A stretch of DNA of 64,000 bases from Massospora cicadina (GCA_022478985.1 JAKSZP010013312.1:90548-154547), one strand, 5' to 3'. Shown: positions 10,950 through 23,284, counted from the first letter of the stretch. Numbers and translations: made by a program. The notes: generated by a model not told the origin, from the letters alone.

Positions 10950-11640
10950 TAATACATGCAGGATCTAATTTAACAAGCGAGTGATTTTCAGAATTTAACA
11001 ACAGCAAAAGGCAGAAATATGTTCCAGATAGATGCTTTGCCTGTGGCCAAAGTACATAGAATCTTAATAAGATACTGTTTATTTTGTTCAAGAGTGCCAT
11101 TGTTCTCATGGTTATAGGGTGTAGATAATACCTATCTTATAATCATTGAATCACTAAGATTGGTGATCATCTGGGAAATGAAATTAATTCCATTGTCTGT
11201 CAGTATAAATTAGGGGAATCCATGTTGGTAGATAATATCTATTAAGATAAATTAGCGGTGGTCATGGCTTTAAAGTCTTTGATTGAAAATGCCTCCATGC
11301 ACTTGGTGGGGTGATCAATAGCTACAATTATATATTTAAACTGACCAGAACTATTGTCCAAAGGGCTCATAACGTCAATAGTGATGGTGTGCCATGAAAA
11401 ATTAGCTTTGACTACTTAATAAGAAATGGCCATCTGGTAAGGCGCTTCTGCTTGGCATTCTTGGTAGCAGCTAAAAGTCTCATGAAAACTAAATAATATG
11501 GAATCCCAATAATCTGAGATTGTAATAGTTCAAGCGTTTTTTTCTATTGACCATTCCCCATCACCTTATGGGTGGTTATGATCAGTCTGTCCACTTGATA
11601 GTCCTAGGAAACAACAACGGTTTATCATTAGTGTAAGCTT
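10950..11640 (-). pseudogene. Element F integrase remnant
   Basis: The minus strand contains IDVMSPLDNSSGQFKYIIVA then IDHPTKCMEAF (about 11,390-11,290), LTDNGINFISQ (about 11,210) and NNGTLEQNKQYL (about 11,115). These are the three catalytic neighbourhoods of a Ty3 integrase with both Asp and the Glu still legible, though in different frames and with stops between. It resembles the integrases of C and E (IDVVGPLLTS and IDVIGPLMMS). Confidence 0.7.
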
Positions 11641-11649
11641 AGACAGCTT

Positions 11650-12340
11650 CCATTCTCCACTAAAATGTTATGCATCAGTTTATCTAGTGCGCATTGAACC
11701 TCTTAAGGTTCCTTTTCATATTGATGAGCCACCATTTTCTCAAGATTTTATTGTTGCGGTCATTCAAATAAACTAATGTGGCATATGGGAGAGGCTGTCA
11801 GCATTTTGATGTTTAACGCCAGGACAGTGATAAATTTTTAAACCGTACACTTGCAATTATAATGCTCAGCTGCCCAATCATCCTTCCAGCTCCATCAGGT
11901 TCTACAACCAGCACATAGATGCGTGATCTGTCACCACAGTAAAGTGTACGCTGTGAATGTAAAATTAAAACTGTTTACAGGCATAAATGACAGATAGACA
12001 CTCCTTTTCTTTAATAGTGTAATTCCGTTAATGAACATCCAACATCCAACATCCAATAGCATTATGCCACAAGATAGTCAACTCCATCAGAATCAAGTTG
12101 GGATAACACTGCCCCTATAGAGGTAAGTGAAGCGTCCATCTGGATAATAGATGGTTTATCAAAGTTTGGATACATCAGAATAGGCACTTTAGTGAGGCCA
12201 AGCCTTAATTTATTGAAGGCCAGCTGGCAGATCTTTATTTAAATAATTGGTACCCCATTTATAATAAGGTGAAATAGCAACTCACTTACTTTACTATCTT
12301 TATACAAACAAGCGATATTAACCAACTATTCTCAGGAATA
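11650..12340 (-). pseudogene. Element F RNase H remnant
   Basis: The minus strand near 12,030-11,900 reads RNYTIKEKECLSVIYACKQF and then FTVVTDHASM. It matches the RNase H of C (TMTEWECLAVIYAYKQ, MDHASLRWL) and keeps the catalytic Glu and the TDH Asp. Stops and shifts surround it. The triplicated CATCCAA run at 12,034-12,055 is within this region. Confidence 0.65.
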
Positions 12341-12344
12341 CCTG

Positions 12345-12888
12345 AACATCACGCTTACTACCTGGCCATGTCATTTTTCAATAGCCTCAACTTAGCGGGC
12401 TGAGACCATAAACCATGTTTGTTAATAATAAACTCCAGATACCTAAGTTGTTTACAGAATAAATTACACCTGCGGAGTTTGATTTTCAGATTGGCTTTGG
12501 TCAGCCAGCAGAAAACTTCCTCTAGTGCCGCAGAAGTTCTGTAAAAGCTCTTAATTAATACATTAATATCATCTAAATACACTAACACACAAAGAATTTT
12601 TATATCCCCCAATAGGCTATCCATAGATTGCTGAAATATCACTAGGGCGTTACACAGCCTTTGCAGCATCCTAGTGGATTGTTAAAGACCCTGAGCAGTA
12701 ATAATCACGTACTTTTCTTGTTACTCATTCATCAGCTCAATCTGTCAATATCCAGAGACTATTCAATAGCAGAGAAATATTGTGCGCCATCCAAGCAGTC
12801 TAGCACATCATCAATGTGAGGTAGTGGATAAGAGTCTTTCTTAGTAGTATTGTGAGTTTTTTATAATATATTACCACTCTATTGGACA
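12345..12888 (-). pseudogene. Element F reverse transcriptase, main part
   Basis: The longest surviving frame (12,358-12,669) encodes RT palm and thumb, with LCVLVYLDDINVL carrying an intact YLDD box and then LKIKLRRCNLF, as in C and E. Upstream on the minus strand are YPLPHIDDVLDCLDGAQYFS and the DYRKLN-equivalent VVIYYKKL, where the sequence stops at the element C insertion (TSD GGACA, 12,884-12,888). The missing N-terminal residues are found at 26,189-26,245. Confidence 0.82.
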
Positions 12889-13362
12889 TTTTATTGTCGG
12901 TGTATAGGCTTGGTTTTACCAAGTCAGTTTGCACAGGGTATTAGCCATTGAGCAACTGAATTGGATGATATGAAAATCACTGACTTAAATAAAACTTGTA
13001 AACTATATATGTAGCAATCGCCCCTTATTTCGACCTTTATAATTTATACTAATTGCAGACTATCTGCAACCTCCTAATCACGCAAAAAGACCTCCTCTTC
13101 AATCCTCCATGTGGCTCTTTATATATTGGTTCCTCAAGCCAGATGCATCCTTAGCTTGGTAGTCTTATATTTGTCTTCCCTTTTCTAAAAGCTCTCATTT
13201 ATATTAAATCTTGGCATATTTTTTCTTGATTCGCTGAATGGTCAACATTTCAATTGATTATTATTTTTATAACTTTTTTATCAATATTGAGACTCATCTT
13301 GATTTCCCCTCTGATCCACCGGTATGGGTAGCATATTGTCCAGTCATATTGACTTCCCAACA
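12889..13362 (-). repeat. Element C 3' LTR
   Basis: It matches 25,714-26,188 throughout. Examples on the plus strand are GCAATCGCCCCTTATTT, CTAATTGCAGACTATCT and AAGCCAGATGCATCCTT. On the minus strand it starts TGTTGGGAAGTC, directly after a polypurine tract (CAAAGGGGGGTAA, complement of 13,363-13,375). Its outer end has lost the TG/CA dinucleotide (TT on the plus strand). Confidence 0.88.
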
Positions 13363-13377
13363 TTACCCCCCTTTGAC

Positions 13378-14480
13378 TGGACAATAGGCTCTTACTGTTT
13401 ATATGGTCAAAGGAACTTCATGTGAACTTAGTTGATAATATGTCCCCCACAGGTTCCTTGATATTGTAGACAACCATGCCATTCTTCTTGATTATCTCGA
13501 ATGGCCCGGCCCAGATGTTGGAGAACTTGTTTTTCCGCCCAAATGCGTGCTGTTTGTGGAATAAAACATGGTCCCCTACATCAAACAATGGAAGTCTACT
13601 CCATCTCTTCTGATCAGCTGCCTGATCATGAATCTTCTTTCCAAATTGGTAGAGTAGGCTTCCATTTGCAGCTTGATCAATGTATCCGTAAGAATCTTCA
13701 AATATCGCTGAAGGTCTACACCATCAGTGTCCTCTAAACTTGATTAAAGCAAGGCGTGCAGATCCAGATGTCAACCATACAGCAGTTGGAAAGGGCTCTT
13801 ACCAGTGGATGAATGATAGCTGATATTATATGCAAACACAGCTATAGGTAGAAGGGCACTCCATTCTAAGGGTTGATCCTTTACCAATTTATGGAGTATA
13901 TTCACTAGGGTTCCGTTGACCCACTCCACCATTCCATTTGACTCTGGATGATAGGGAGCGGTTAAAACCCCGCGGATCGCCATCAACTTGTTCAACTTTG
14001 GAAGGATGTGCAAAGTGAAATTGGTTCCGTTGTCTGTTAGGATGAACTGTGGGCAGCCATATCATTGTATAACACTCCATAATAAAATTGGCGGTGGTGA
14101 CCACGCCCAAGTCATTAATGGCCCTGGCCTCCACCCATTGATTCAAATGAACAATTAGATGATTATATACTTGGATCAATTGGCGCTAGTTAGCAGAGGT
14201 CCCACTACATCAATGAAAATGGTGTGCCAGGTGAACCGGGGCTTAACCAGCTGGTATGTGGTCTTCTTGTGGAATGGCTTTTCCACTTGACATTGATGGC
14301 AACAACTAAACGTTTCCAATACATCATACTGCATGCTCTCCCAGTAGTAACAGGGTTGCAAAAAATCCAGCGTTTTCCACAGTCCTCCATGTCTTACAGC
14401 CCAATGAACATCCATAATAATTGAGTGTCTAGCCAAAGGTTTAGGGAAACTCAGCATCAAGTCTCTGATACGCTTATAAA
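13378..14480 (-). pseudogene. Element C integrase
   Basis: A zinc-binding H2C2 module is legible at 14,420-14,260 (HWAVRHGG...CCHQCQ). It is followed by the core: Asp in IFIDVVGPL, Asp in [10 protein letters not shown] (about 14,045-14,020) and Glu in [13 protein letters not shown] (about 13,935-13,900). A GPY/F-like C-terminus follows near 13,500 (WAGPFEIIKKNG). All three catalytic residues survive, but the frame changes between the first and second Asp and again at 14,180. It would join the element's cDNA to host DNA in the nucleus if intact. Confidence 0.82.
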
Positions 14481-14499
14481 GTTCCCCCTCGCATAGAAA

Positions 14500-15065
14500 A
14501 GTATCTATCTGAGCCCATCTAGTACTTTGATCACCTGCAGAGGCTCATCCTGGTACTTGTTCGCCACCATCTTCTCATACATTATGTCAGCTAAATCTGC
14601 TTTGATAGCAACTGCTGGCAGCCATGAAAGACAATCCGCATTTTGACGTTTTGCTCCCAGATGGTGTATAATCTCAAAATTGTACACCTGGAGCTTCAGT
14701 GCCCAATGTCAAAGCCATCCTTCCGGTTCACACAGTTTCTGCAGCCAGCGCAAGGAAGCGTGGTCCATCACTTTTTGGAATATTATCCCATGTAGATATA
14801 CCCAAATCTGTTTGTAAGCGTAGATCACTGCTAAACACTCCCACTCGGTCATGGTGTAGTTTTGTTTGTGACAATTCAAACTTTTACTACAAAATGTGAC
14901 GATGCTCCACACCGTCATCGTCCTTTTGGGATAATACTACCCCTATAGCAGAGAGGGATGCATCCATTTTCACTATGAACTGTTTTTTAAAGTTGGGATA
15001 TTGCAAAATGGGTGCACTTGCTAATGCAGTTTGCAACACATCAAAAGTGTTCTGGCATCATTCTG
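14500..15065 (-). pseudogene. Element C RNase H and connection to integrase
   Basis: The minus strand carries VKMDASLSAIGVV (first Asp, near 14,970), YTMTEWECLAVIYAYKQ (Glu) and KVMDHASLRWLQKL (Asp) at 14,709-14,918. The connection follows with HHLGAKRQNADCLSWLP at 14,505-14,687. The catalytic carboxylates are present, and a frameshift separates the first from the rest. Confidence 0.78.
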
Positions 15066-15990
15066 TCCAATTATAAAGAAGCATTTTTTAACAACTCGAA
15101 AAGTGGGGCCCCAATGCAACTGAAATTGGGAATGAACTGTTGGTAGTACCTGACCATCCCCAGAAACACTTGAATGTCCCACTTAATACCTAAGCAGATC
15201 ATCTTGCTTATTGCTTCCACCTTAGCTGGTTGCTTTTTAAGCCTGTTTAAACCCATGACAAACCCAAGTTATTATAATTATTCTTTATAGAAATGGCACT
15301 TCCAAGGCTTTATTTTGATATTAGCGGCAGCGAGGTGACAGAACGCTTATTCCAAGTGGGCAAGGTGCTCTGTAAACATCCGCGAGAACACATTGATATC
15401 ATCGAGGTAAAATAAGGCGCAGGACAGCTTTAAATTACCTAAAATCGTATCCATGGCATGCTGGAACGTAGCTGGGGCATTGCACAACCCTTGTGACATG
15501 CAAGTCAGCTGAAATAACCCTCTCAAAGTGATGATAGCAAATTTTTCCCATTCCACTGATGGCAATTCGATTTTCCAGTACCCCAAGTTCAGATTTATGG
15601 CAGAAAAATAATTTGCCCCACCAAATCAGTCCAACGCGTCATCAATCCATGGAAGAGGGTAGAATTATTACTTTGTTAAATTATTTAGTTTGCAATAGTC
15701 AATAACCACTCAATTTGAGCCATCTTTTTTCTTTACAATGAAAACAGGTGATTCCCATGGGCTGTTTGATGGCTCTAGCATCCCCTGCATGGTAAGATTA
15801 TCCACCTCATCAGAGACAACCTCTTTTGCCGCTTTTGATCGCCTAATAGGTCACAATCAAATGGGAGGGCGATCCCTCATATCTATCAAATGTACCACAC
15901 CTTGAGCGCACCCCAAAATGATTGTCATGTACAAAAATATCTTGATACTTTTCAATAATGACATAGCCTTATCTTGCTGTTCTGCCAATA
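15066..15990 (-). pseudogene. Element C reverse transcriptase
   Basis: The frame at 15,347-15,586 encodes LRGLFQLTCMSQGLCNAPAT and CALFYLDDINVFSRMFTEHL, an intact YLDD catalytic box. The thumb and the region before RNase H (VFLGMVRYYQQFIPNFS) are at 15,071-15,256. The N-terminal fingers (about 15,600-15,900) are shifted and contain stops. Function as family: copies the element's RNA into cDNA in cytoplasmic particles. This copy cannot be translated through. Confidence 0.82.
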
Positions 15991-16880
15991 ATCCAGTAAT
16001 TGCTTCCCACAGAAAACTGTAAATAACCCGAGTGATGAGCTTGTTGGAAGTCTGAGATCCTCCCATAAGCCAAAATCAAGAATACGGTGAACTTTCTCTA
16101 TAGGAACTATGTGTAGGTAAGCCACCACTTGGTGCCACTGGATCATTATTGTCTCCTTCTGTAAATTCGCTAGCAGCGCCTTCACCTCCCCATTCTCAGG
16201 TAGCAGTAACCTGGGAGCCACATGTGGTTCAAGATGTGAGTGCTGGTGAGGCGCCATAATTTCCCCATAAAGACCTTTATAGACATTGATTTTGAGCTCA
16301 GTCCATACTATGCACTGGTGTCCAGATGGTAGGCTCAAAGCACTCGCTGCCTGAAGCGAGATCCCTTTGTACTCATAAATCTGATTAAAGATGTCTTTGG
16401 TTCACCACTTCATTTGTCATAACAAACAGGAATCAATCCATTGCTGTACACTATATTGATTTGACTAGAGCGGAAATGATCCGTTGGGATTCCACAAGAG
16501 GTAAAATAATGGGGATCTGTTGTCCTAAATTATTAAGAGTTCCTCCGCTATATTTATAACAACACCAAATTTCCTCATAAATACCACACCAATTAATATG
16601 TCATAGCTATTATTTGGCAAAACCACCACTGGAGTGGAAGCCCAAATTAACCCAAATTGTAAAGGCAATGCGCTATATGCTCCTTCAGACACAGTGCTTT
16701 GCGTCCCCGCAGTTCCATATACAACTCAATTGTCCACATCCGGTTTCAACAGAAGGTTAGCCACCAACCTGGTAGAGACTATGTTCATAGGGGCTCCCGT
16801 GTCTATGATAGTGCGGATTTTTGTGTTTTGGATGAAAATGTTGCAGTAAGTGCATTCTGATTAAGAAGAACCATTAGTGT
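15991..16880 (-). pseudogene. Element C aspartic protease and protease-RT linker
   Basis: The minus strand at about 16,830-16,780 reads KIRTIIDTGAPMNIVSTR, with the protease active-site DTGA intact. It continues with YGTAGTQ...GAYSALPLQFGLIW and VVVLPNNSYDILIGVVFM near 16,700-16,570, then stops. The linker (15,952-16,338) contains LPENGEVKALLANLQKET and is matched in element E. It releases gag and pol products in the family. Confidence 0.75.
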
Positions 16881-18910
16881 TTATTATATGTACATCCAAG
16901 GGATTTGTGTTACTCAAAAAGGAGGAAATGCCTTGGCCAACCTGAGGATATTCACTAGCGATTTTTTCCATTGGAATGGATATGTTAACCCCTACTAAAG
17001 AGGTAATGTCTGTCGAGGGATCCGCGTTTCTTGTGCTGGTCTGTTCCAGGATTTTCCACGCATATGGCTTCTGCATGTTCTGGCGGAACTCAGGGCTTGG
17101 GGGATAATTTTTACTTCCTGAAACAGAAGCAGGGGTATCTGACAGAAGCTGATGGTATAACAAATTATCTGATTGAGTTCCAAATCCTACCCAAAGAGAT
17201 GATTGGGAATCGTTAGGGACAAGTGAATTGGACTTAGCGAAGGTAGAGCATCCCATCTCTACTCCGCTTGAGCTTTTCCCTGCTCAATTTTCTCAGTTGG
17301 CATTGCAAACACTTGTGGTTTGCTAGGGAAATTGCCCGCATAATGCCCTCTTCTTCCTCACCGGAAGCAAGTATTCTTAAATGGTTCACATATATATCTT
17401 GAGGCGGAAGGACCAGTTCAAAAGTTGACAGTATGGTTCCAGGGTCATGGATGAACCGGTGGAGTGTACATAGGCCGAAAAGGGTCAGCAGATTTGTATG
17501 ATGGACAAATATGATCCATCGGTTGATAGCTCAGTTGCTGAAGCCCATATCCTGAAGAGTTTGGTGCAGAGACAGAAGAGGTTTTTTGGGCTACATTGGG
17601 GGTTCTTAGAATGGCGGAGAGTCGTCATAAGATGTTCACAATTTGATTAAGTACAGCATCTCCGTCCAAAACGTGAGACATAGCATTATATATAGTTCCT
17701 GATATGGTTTGACAGCCACCGTCATTGCTATACTGACATCCTCAGTGGATAAAATGTTAGCTCCGAGTAATACATGTGCTTCCACCAAGAAACGTTCAGA
17801 AAATTCTAACGGGGCCTCATTTTGGTGAAACTGTATAGTCAGGAAGCCGGCTTTCCATTGGCCATCTTGGTAGCGCCCCCAAACAGTCAGAACACAATTG
17901 TTTTAACCTCTTTGTAGGATACTGAGCTATTCAGATGGTAGCAGGTAGCTTGATCAGCGCTTTCCACATCTAGAGAAAACAGCAACAGTTTTGCTTTCCA
18001 TCAATAAGAAGCCCCTTCCATTGCGAAATTGAATTGCTTAAAGTAATTGTGTAGATTCCCATCATGACTGAAAGGAGGTAATTTTTGATTTGAACAGCTT
18101 CGCCTTGCTCCAGGCTCCTGCAGCAAGGAGCAGGCAAATTGGTTCTGGAGCGACTAAGAGAACCACCCCTTTGTGAATTATCACATGGATGGCCAAATGG
18201 ACTCAAATCTTTCATAAATGGACTCAGAAGAAGTAGTCTTGTGTGGGGGGTCCATCACAACGCCCAAGAGATATTAGCTAACTGATCCATAGCATTCTTC
18301 CCCCAAATCGCTTATAACTGTACCACTCCCCCCAGATTTGGAGTGCTCCACAAAATGTTCGTTGATTAAATGCTCCGCTTTAACTGAATAGCATCTACAC
18401 TGTCCATCCTGGAATTCCTGTTGTAGAGCCTCATACTTATGTTGCAACTCTTGATGGAATACCCACTCAATGTTCAGTTTCTGCTCCACTACTTGTAGTC
18501 GCAAGAGGAGATCTTCAATTATGTTTTGCATGTGTGCATGTTGCTGACTAGTGTTACCCGCTTGTTGATTAGCATCATTTATTTGGTTAAGGAAGGCGGC
18601 TTATTCCTGTACCAAAACCTTGTTGGCTCATTGAAGGGTATCAAGCTGTCCTTGCATTTCTGCATACTCTCTTGTCTCACCAATCAGAAGAGGGAAAGCT
18701 TGATGGCTCTCATCCTGGCTAACAACTTCCAGTTGTATAACTTGACGGATTAGCTGGAGATATTTGGGGGACGTCAACCAAAGGATAAGTGCGTTATCTA
18801 TCATTGTTGGTTACTCCATTATATACAAAGTTGGGTTAATTCAGCTGATAAGGAACTGACTTAATCCGCCACTTGCCATTCCATCAGTGTTATTTTTTCC
18901 TTAAGCTGAG
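16881..18910 (-). pseudogene. Element C gag, C-terminal part (downstream of the B insertion)
   Basis: The minus strand carries a coiled-coil-like stretch at 18,274-18,531 (LLLRLQVVEQKLNIEWVFHQ). There is a decayed zinc knuckle near 17,385-17,345 (CFR*GRRGHYAGNF), in which the second Cys codon is a TGA stop and the last Cys is Phe. The frame is interrupted many times. The upstream part of the same gag continues at 24,877-25,547 on the other side of element B. Confidence 0.7.
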
Positions 18911-19762
18911 TGTAAGAAGAGTGTCTATAACTCTCCTGTTCCCAGCGTGGCAGTTCACGGTGCACTAGGCCAACGCCAGGGAACTAGCCGTTAGTGTCAA
19001 AGGGATTAGAGCCCATCAGAGGGTGCTGGAGCAATAACAACTTAGGCATAAAAATGCGAATTTTATAATAAAGTAACCACCAAAAGTGACGTGTTACACA
19101 AAGTGAAGGGGGATAAGCGACCCAGGTTGGAGGGAACCTGGGAGAACCAACGGTGCACTAGGGGAAAGCTTCATAGTATTTGCAGTGGCAAGGTTAACGG
19201 AGTGCAAGACCTCCTTGAAGAGGTTTGCGCACAAGAGCGCTCAGGATATCATAAAATTAAAATGTAAAATGGGAAAAGGTTTATTTGGGAATTCAACCAA
19301 CCAGGTTTGTTGGTCATGGAAAACACATTTAAGTGTCAAAAGGGGAATATGGGGTTTGCGGCAGTGGACCCAAGCACTGACCCACCAATAGGGCAACGCT
19401 TCCATCCAAATTAGTTAAATAAGCCAAAACTAACTTCACTTGAGTGATTGATTGAAGTTGGATTTGATCCAAAAGCGTTGTTTATAAAGTGGAACATGTT
19501 TTGAAACCCTGTTCCTCGACAAACCAAATGGAACTGTCCATGTTAATATGGTAAACCATCCATTTTAACGCCTGGGCTATTGTGAGGGGCTGGTCCTTTG
19601 GCACACCACTAGTCCCAACCTGGGCATATTTTGCCCAAATCCAGCTTTGGTCTAGGGTGTGCCTCAGGTCAGGGAGGGCCTGTAGCTTCACTCTCTGGGC
19701 ATCCTGGTGCCCAGCTTTATCTTTGGGGTTGGTCCCCACTATTATGTCATGTGCACATGACA
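18911..19762 (-). repeat. Element B 3' LTR
   Basis: It is near-identical in length and content to 24,023-24,876. On the minus strand it begins with the perfect 18-base palindrome TGTCATGTGCACATGACA and ends CTTACA. A purine run (AGGAGGAGAGGGTAA on the minus strand, complement of 19,763-19,777) lies immediately upstream and is the polypurine tract. Confidence 0.93.
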
Positions 19763-19842
19763 TTACCCTCTCCTCCTGATGGGGCTTAACCCCCCTCCAG
19801 GGGCTTGCGCGAAGGAGAAGTTCTTGTGGGCAGGGGCCAACT

Positions 19843-20270
19843 TCATGGCGGCAATGGTCGGTTTAGGTTGGGATCCAACAGCCTGGGGAAACGCTTTTGG
19901 AAGGCGTCAATAAGATCTTGGGCATGCACACAGTCACATTCTAGAACCCAACTGTTCTCTACAGCGTCAAAGCCCTTCCAGGATACCAGGTACTCCAGTC
20001 TTCTTTTAATGCGGCGGGAGGCAACTATCTCTTCCACCTCCCACTCTGGCGCCCCATCCATGAGATAAGCCTCAGGTGTCTCTGGTGGGGGTCCCTCAAA
20101 CAATGTAAGTTTGCTCTTATGAAACACTGAGAGATCTGAAATGAAGGGGGAAGATCCAGCTGGTATGAGGCATGGTCCACCTTTCTAACAACGCTGTAAG
20201 TGCCAATCAATTTAGGTCCTAGCTTCTTGCATGGCTGCTTGATAGGGATGTTCTGAGCATCAAGCATCAC
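19843..20270 (-). pseudogene. Element B integrase C-terminus and chromodomain
   Basis: At 20,025-20,270 the minus strand encodes a GPY/F-type tail (KKLGPKLIGTYSVVRKVDHA, SYQLDLPPSFQ). After a frame change, 19,843-20,127 encodes a chromodomain (WEVEEIVASRRIKRRLEYLV, SWKGFDAVENSWVLE). Chromodomains at this position bind modified histone tails and steer insertion into heterochromatin in known chromoviruses. The motif order and length are normal, and only the join is broken. Confidence 0.88.
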
Positions 20271-20285
20271 GAGATCTCCTTCCTT

Positions 20286-21120
20286 TTATGCCAGACTCAC
20301 TCGGCGCTTCCCATCTGCGTTCTCCTTATACACTTGCATTGCCGCCTCCAAGCTTGTGGAAACCCTTTGGTGGACCTTATTGATAGTCTTAGCAAAGTCC
20401 ATCTCCGCTTCAACCTTAGACCCACAGCTGGGCTCCATGTTAATTGCGGGGTTAAAGCCATGGCTGGCAAAAAACGGGGAACAACCAAGCGAAGAGTGCA
20501 TGGTATTGTTGTAGCTAAACTGGGACATAGTAAGGTGAGAAGTCCAATCTGAATGATCCGCGGCAGTGTAACACTGCAGGAATTGTTCCAAGCATTGGTT
20601 CACTCGTTCAATCTGCCCATCTAATTGGGGATGATAGGCAGTCAAATGGCAGGGGCAGATCTGAAGAGTCTTACACAACTCTTCCCAAAAGATGGGGGTG
20701 AATTGGGGTCCCCGGTCACTGATAATCTCTTGGGGAACCCCATGGAGCACAAACACATGGGTGACGAAAAGCCTAGTCATCTCCGCTGCAGTTATTGTAG
20801 TTCTGCAAGGAATGAAGTGGGTGAACTTTGTAAATTGGTCCACCACCACCATGATGGCATCATAACCATCAGAGACAGGTAGTTCCACAATGAAATCAAC
20901 TGAGAGGGAAGCCCAGGGCCTATCAGCCTTTTGGACTGGTACCAACAACCCCGCTAAAGGTTGACGATTAGATTTCATCTGGTTGCATATCAGGCACTCT
21001 TTACAATACCGCCCCACCTGAGCAGGCAGCCCTTCCAATTGTAGGTGTGGCGTAATAACTCCAAGGTCTTTGCTTTCCCCAGATGACCAATGGTGTTTCC
21101 ATCATGATGGTCCTGGATGA
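20286..21120 (-). pseudogene. Element B integrase zinc domain and catalytic core
   Basis: One open stretch of 250 codons (20,286-21,038) holds the whole D,D(35)E core: SVDFIVEL, IISDRGPQFTPIF and DGQIERVNQCLEQF. The CX2C of the zinc module (CKECLICNQ) starts it. The two His (HHDGNTIGHLGKAKTLELL) lie just upstream in another frame, so a frameshift at about 21,040 separates the halves of the zinc module. This is the longest intact retroelement reading frame in the window apart from the ORF1 at 57 kb. Confidence 0.9.
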
Positions 21121-21159
21121 TTTCCAGGCGCAGTGGTCCAGCAGGTACCCAAAGGCGTC

Positions 21160-21902
21160 CCTGGAATCACACCATCTCATCCTTTACATGATAGCACCTG
21201 GATAGATCCTCTTGATTTGAAGCGCTCTTTGCAAGTACCATGGTATATTCTCCCAACAGCAGCTGAGAGAGAACGACATTTCTGAACATACCATATTCCT
21301 CCGCATTTTCCAGAGGTGCAAGCGCTGGCCCATTGGCCGGGGGAGAGGTAAGTAGCGACAGAATTTTACTTGGAGGAATCACAACCTGTGTGTTGTGCAC
21401 TTCCACCTCCCTTGAGGTCATGGGCTAAAGTAGGGTTGCAGCTCAAAGCATCTGCAAAACCATTATCCTTGCCTCTGGTGAACTCATACGTAAATGAAAA
21501 TTGGGCAAGGGTCTCATGTCAACGGGTCTGCCGTGGGGTTAGGACATGAGGAGCGCGGTAGTACAGCAAGGCACGGTGGTCTTTATGTATGCGGAATGGT
21601 TGGGTAGAGCCAAGTAACTGGTGACACCAATATGTCAGCGCCTCCACCACTGCCAGTAACTCCTTGTCATAAACGGCGTAATTCAACTCGGGCAAAGACA
21701 TTTTCCTAGAAAAATATCCCACTGGATGCTCTATCCCATCTTTGCCTACTTGTAACAAGGCGGCCGCTATGGCGAATTTGGAGGCATCAGTAGACACAAT
21801 GAACTCCTTTGAAGAGTCAACATGACGAAGAACAGACATGGACAACAGGGTGCACTTCACTGCTTGGAAAGCATCCTCCAAAATGGGGGACCACTGAAGC
21901 AC
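21160..21902 (-). pseudogene. Element B RNase H and connection
   Basis: At 21,519-21,902 a 127-codon frame contains FIVSTDASKFAIAAALLQ, LNYAVYDKELLAVVEAL and RIHKDHRALLYY. These are the three acidic RNase H residues in order. The connection region follows at 21,167-21,421 in another frame. The product degrades the RNA strand of the RNA-DNA hybrid in this family. Confidence 0.88.
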
Positions 21903-22970
21903 CTTGGCCCCACTAGCCTTGTATAAGGGGAGCCACCACCTCAGAAATACTGGGAGTGAGCTTCTTGAGGAACGTACACATTCCCAAAAATCTCCTCAAT
22001 TCCTTGATTGAGGTGGGGTAGGCCACTCACAAATCGCCTTCTCCTTGTCTGGAGTAATCATGTGTCCCTATTCAAACACGACGTTGCCCAGAAACGTGAC
22101 CTGGGACTTGAAAGAACTCACTTTGAAATTTAAAACGTAAGGCTGGCTGCCTTTAACTACTCCACCACTTGCCAAAGGTGGACTGTATGGGACTCCTGAT
22201 CAGGGGAAAACACCAGAATATCATCCATGTAGGCAACCGCACATACCCCTAACAGGTCCCCCAACGCTGCATCAATGCGGCGTTGAAAGATAGCGGGGGA
22301 ACTCTTAAGCCCAAAGGGCATGACCCAAAACTGAAATATTACTTTTCTGGTGCGGAAGGCGGTTAACCACTCTGGGCCCTTCTTTATCTGGATCTGATTA
22401 AACGCATTGAGGCAATCCAGCTTGGAGAAGACCTTCGCCTTCTCCACATAGCGCGCAATTTGTGAATTAAAAAGGGATGGGATGGAGGTCTGGTACAGTG
22501 ACATTATTAAGGTTCCCATAGTCCACACACAGGCATAAAGTATTATCAGACTTCTCTACAAAGAGAAGGGGGGAGCACACAGGGGAGGTACGCTGAAAAA
22601 TCGCACCTTTGGCCAACGGTTCCTTCACCCTCACATCCAACGCCTCTTCCTCCCGGACAGTCAATGGGTAATTGGGAGAAGATATATGCACAAGATCCAC
22701 CATAAGCTTGAAGTCACAGTCAAACTCAGAGTGCTCAGGGAGTGCGTTGGCGGATGCTGCATTATAAGAGGATTCCAAACCCTCCAAACAGGAAGGTAAG
22801 GAAAATCCTACGGAGGAGGGGGTCTTCAGCAAAGGAGCAAGATAAGGTGTGGGAACATTGGGCCAATGAGGTAATGGGCCCTGGGCGGTATCCTCCAACA
22901 AGGGAACAATCAATTGGTGACCATTTACCAAAGACAAGTTAAACTGTTAACTTTCAAATCAGTCCAAACG
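21903..22970 (-). pseudogene. Element B reverse transcriptase
   Basis: Two overlapping minus-strand frames (22,467-22,937 and 22,157-22,528) encode RT fingers (SPVCSPLLFVEKSDNTLCLC, VDYGNLNNVTVPDL) and palm (VMPFGLKSSPAIFQRRIDAA, VAYMDDILVFS). The YMDD box is intact. A one-step frame change joins the two near 22,500, and a further break separates the thumb (22,156-21,903). The N-terminal part (DFKLMVDLVH...PLTVREEEALD) is of the usual chromovirus linker type. Confidence 0.9.
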
Positions 22971-23029
22971 TCAAACTTTCTCCACCACTTAACCCCCAAA
23001 ATAATGGGGAACAAGAGGTGCTTGATAGC

Positions 23030-23284
23030 TTAAAAATGGTCAGACAGAAGATGGGCGCCCACCTGGTATTCCACCAACCCTATGACGTTCAGCGTAGGGA
23101 TACCTTGAGAAGTCCCACCTCTAGCCATACCACCTGGTGAGTAACTCAACTCAAGGTAGTCAGCAAGGTCTCGGTCAATAAAATTATTTATGGCACCGGT
23201 ATCCACTAAAGTTGTGCTGAACTTCCCAAGAGAGGATGTAAGGGTAGCAGTCAAGAGGAAGTATCCAGAGTGGAATTTATTCAA
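23030..23284 (-). pseudogene. Element B aspartic protease
   Basis: An 84-codon frame contains FSTTLVDTGAINNFIDRDLA, the retroelement protease active site with DTGA intact, followed by GGTSQGIPTLNVIGLVEYQV. It stops shortly before the RT N-terminus. It sits directly upstream of the RT, as expected for chromoviruses. Confidence 0.85.

Noticed and set aside
12034..12057. CATCCAA triplet run as a possible array
   Set aside because: Only three units within the eroded RNase H of element F. Simple slippage.
13501..14424. Plus-strand frames at 13,501-13,737 and 14,224-14,424
   Set aside because: They are the reverse-complement shadow of element C's integrase, whose motifs are clear on the minus strand.
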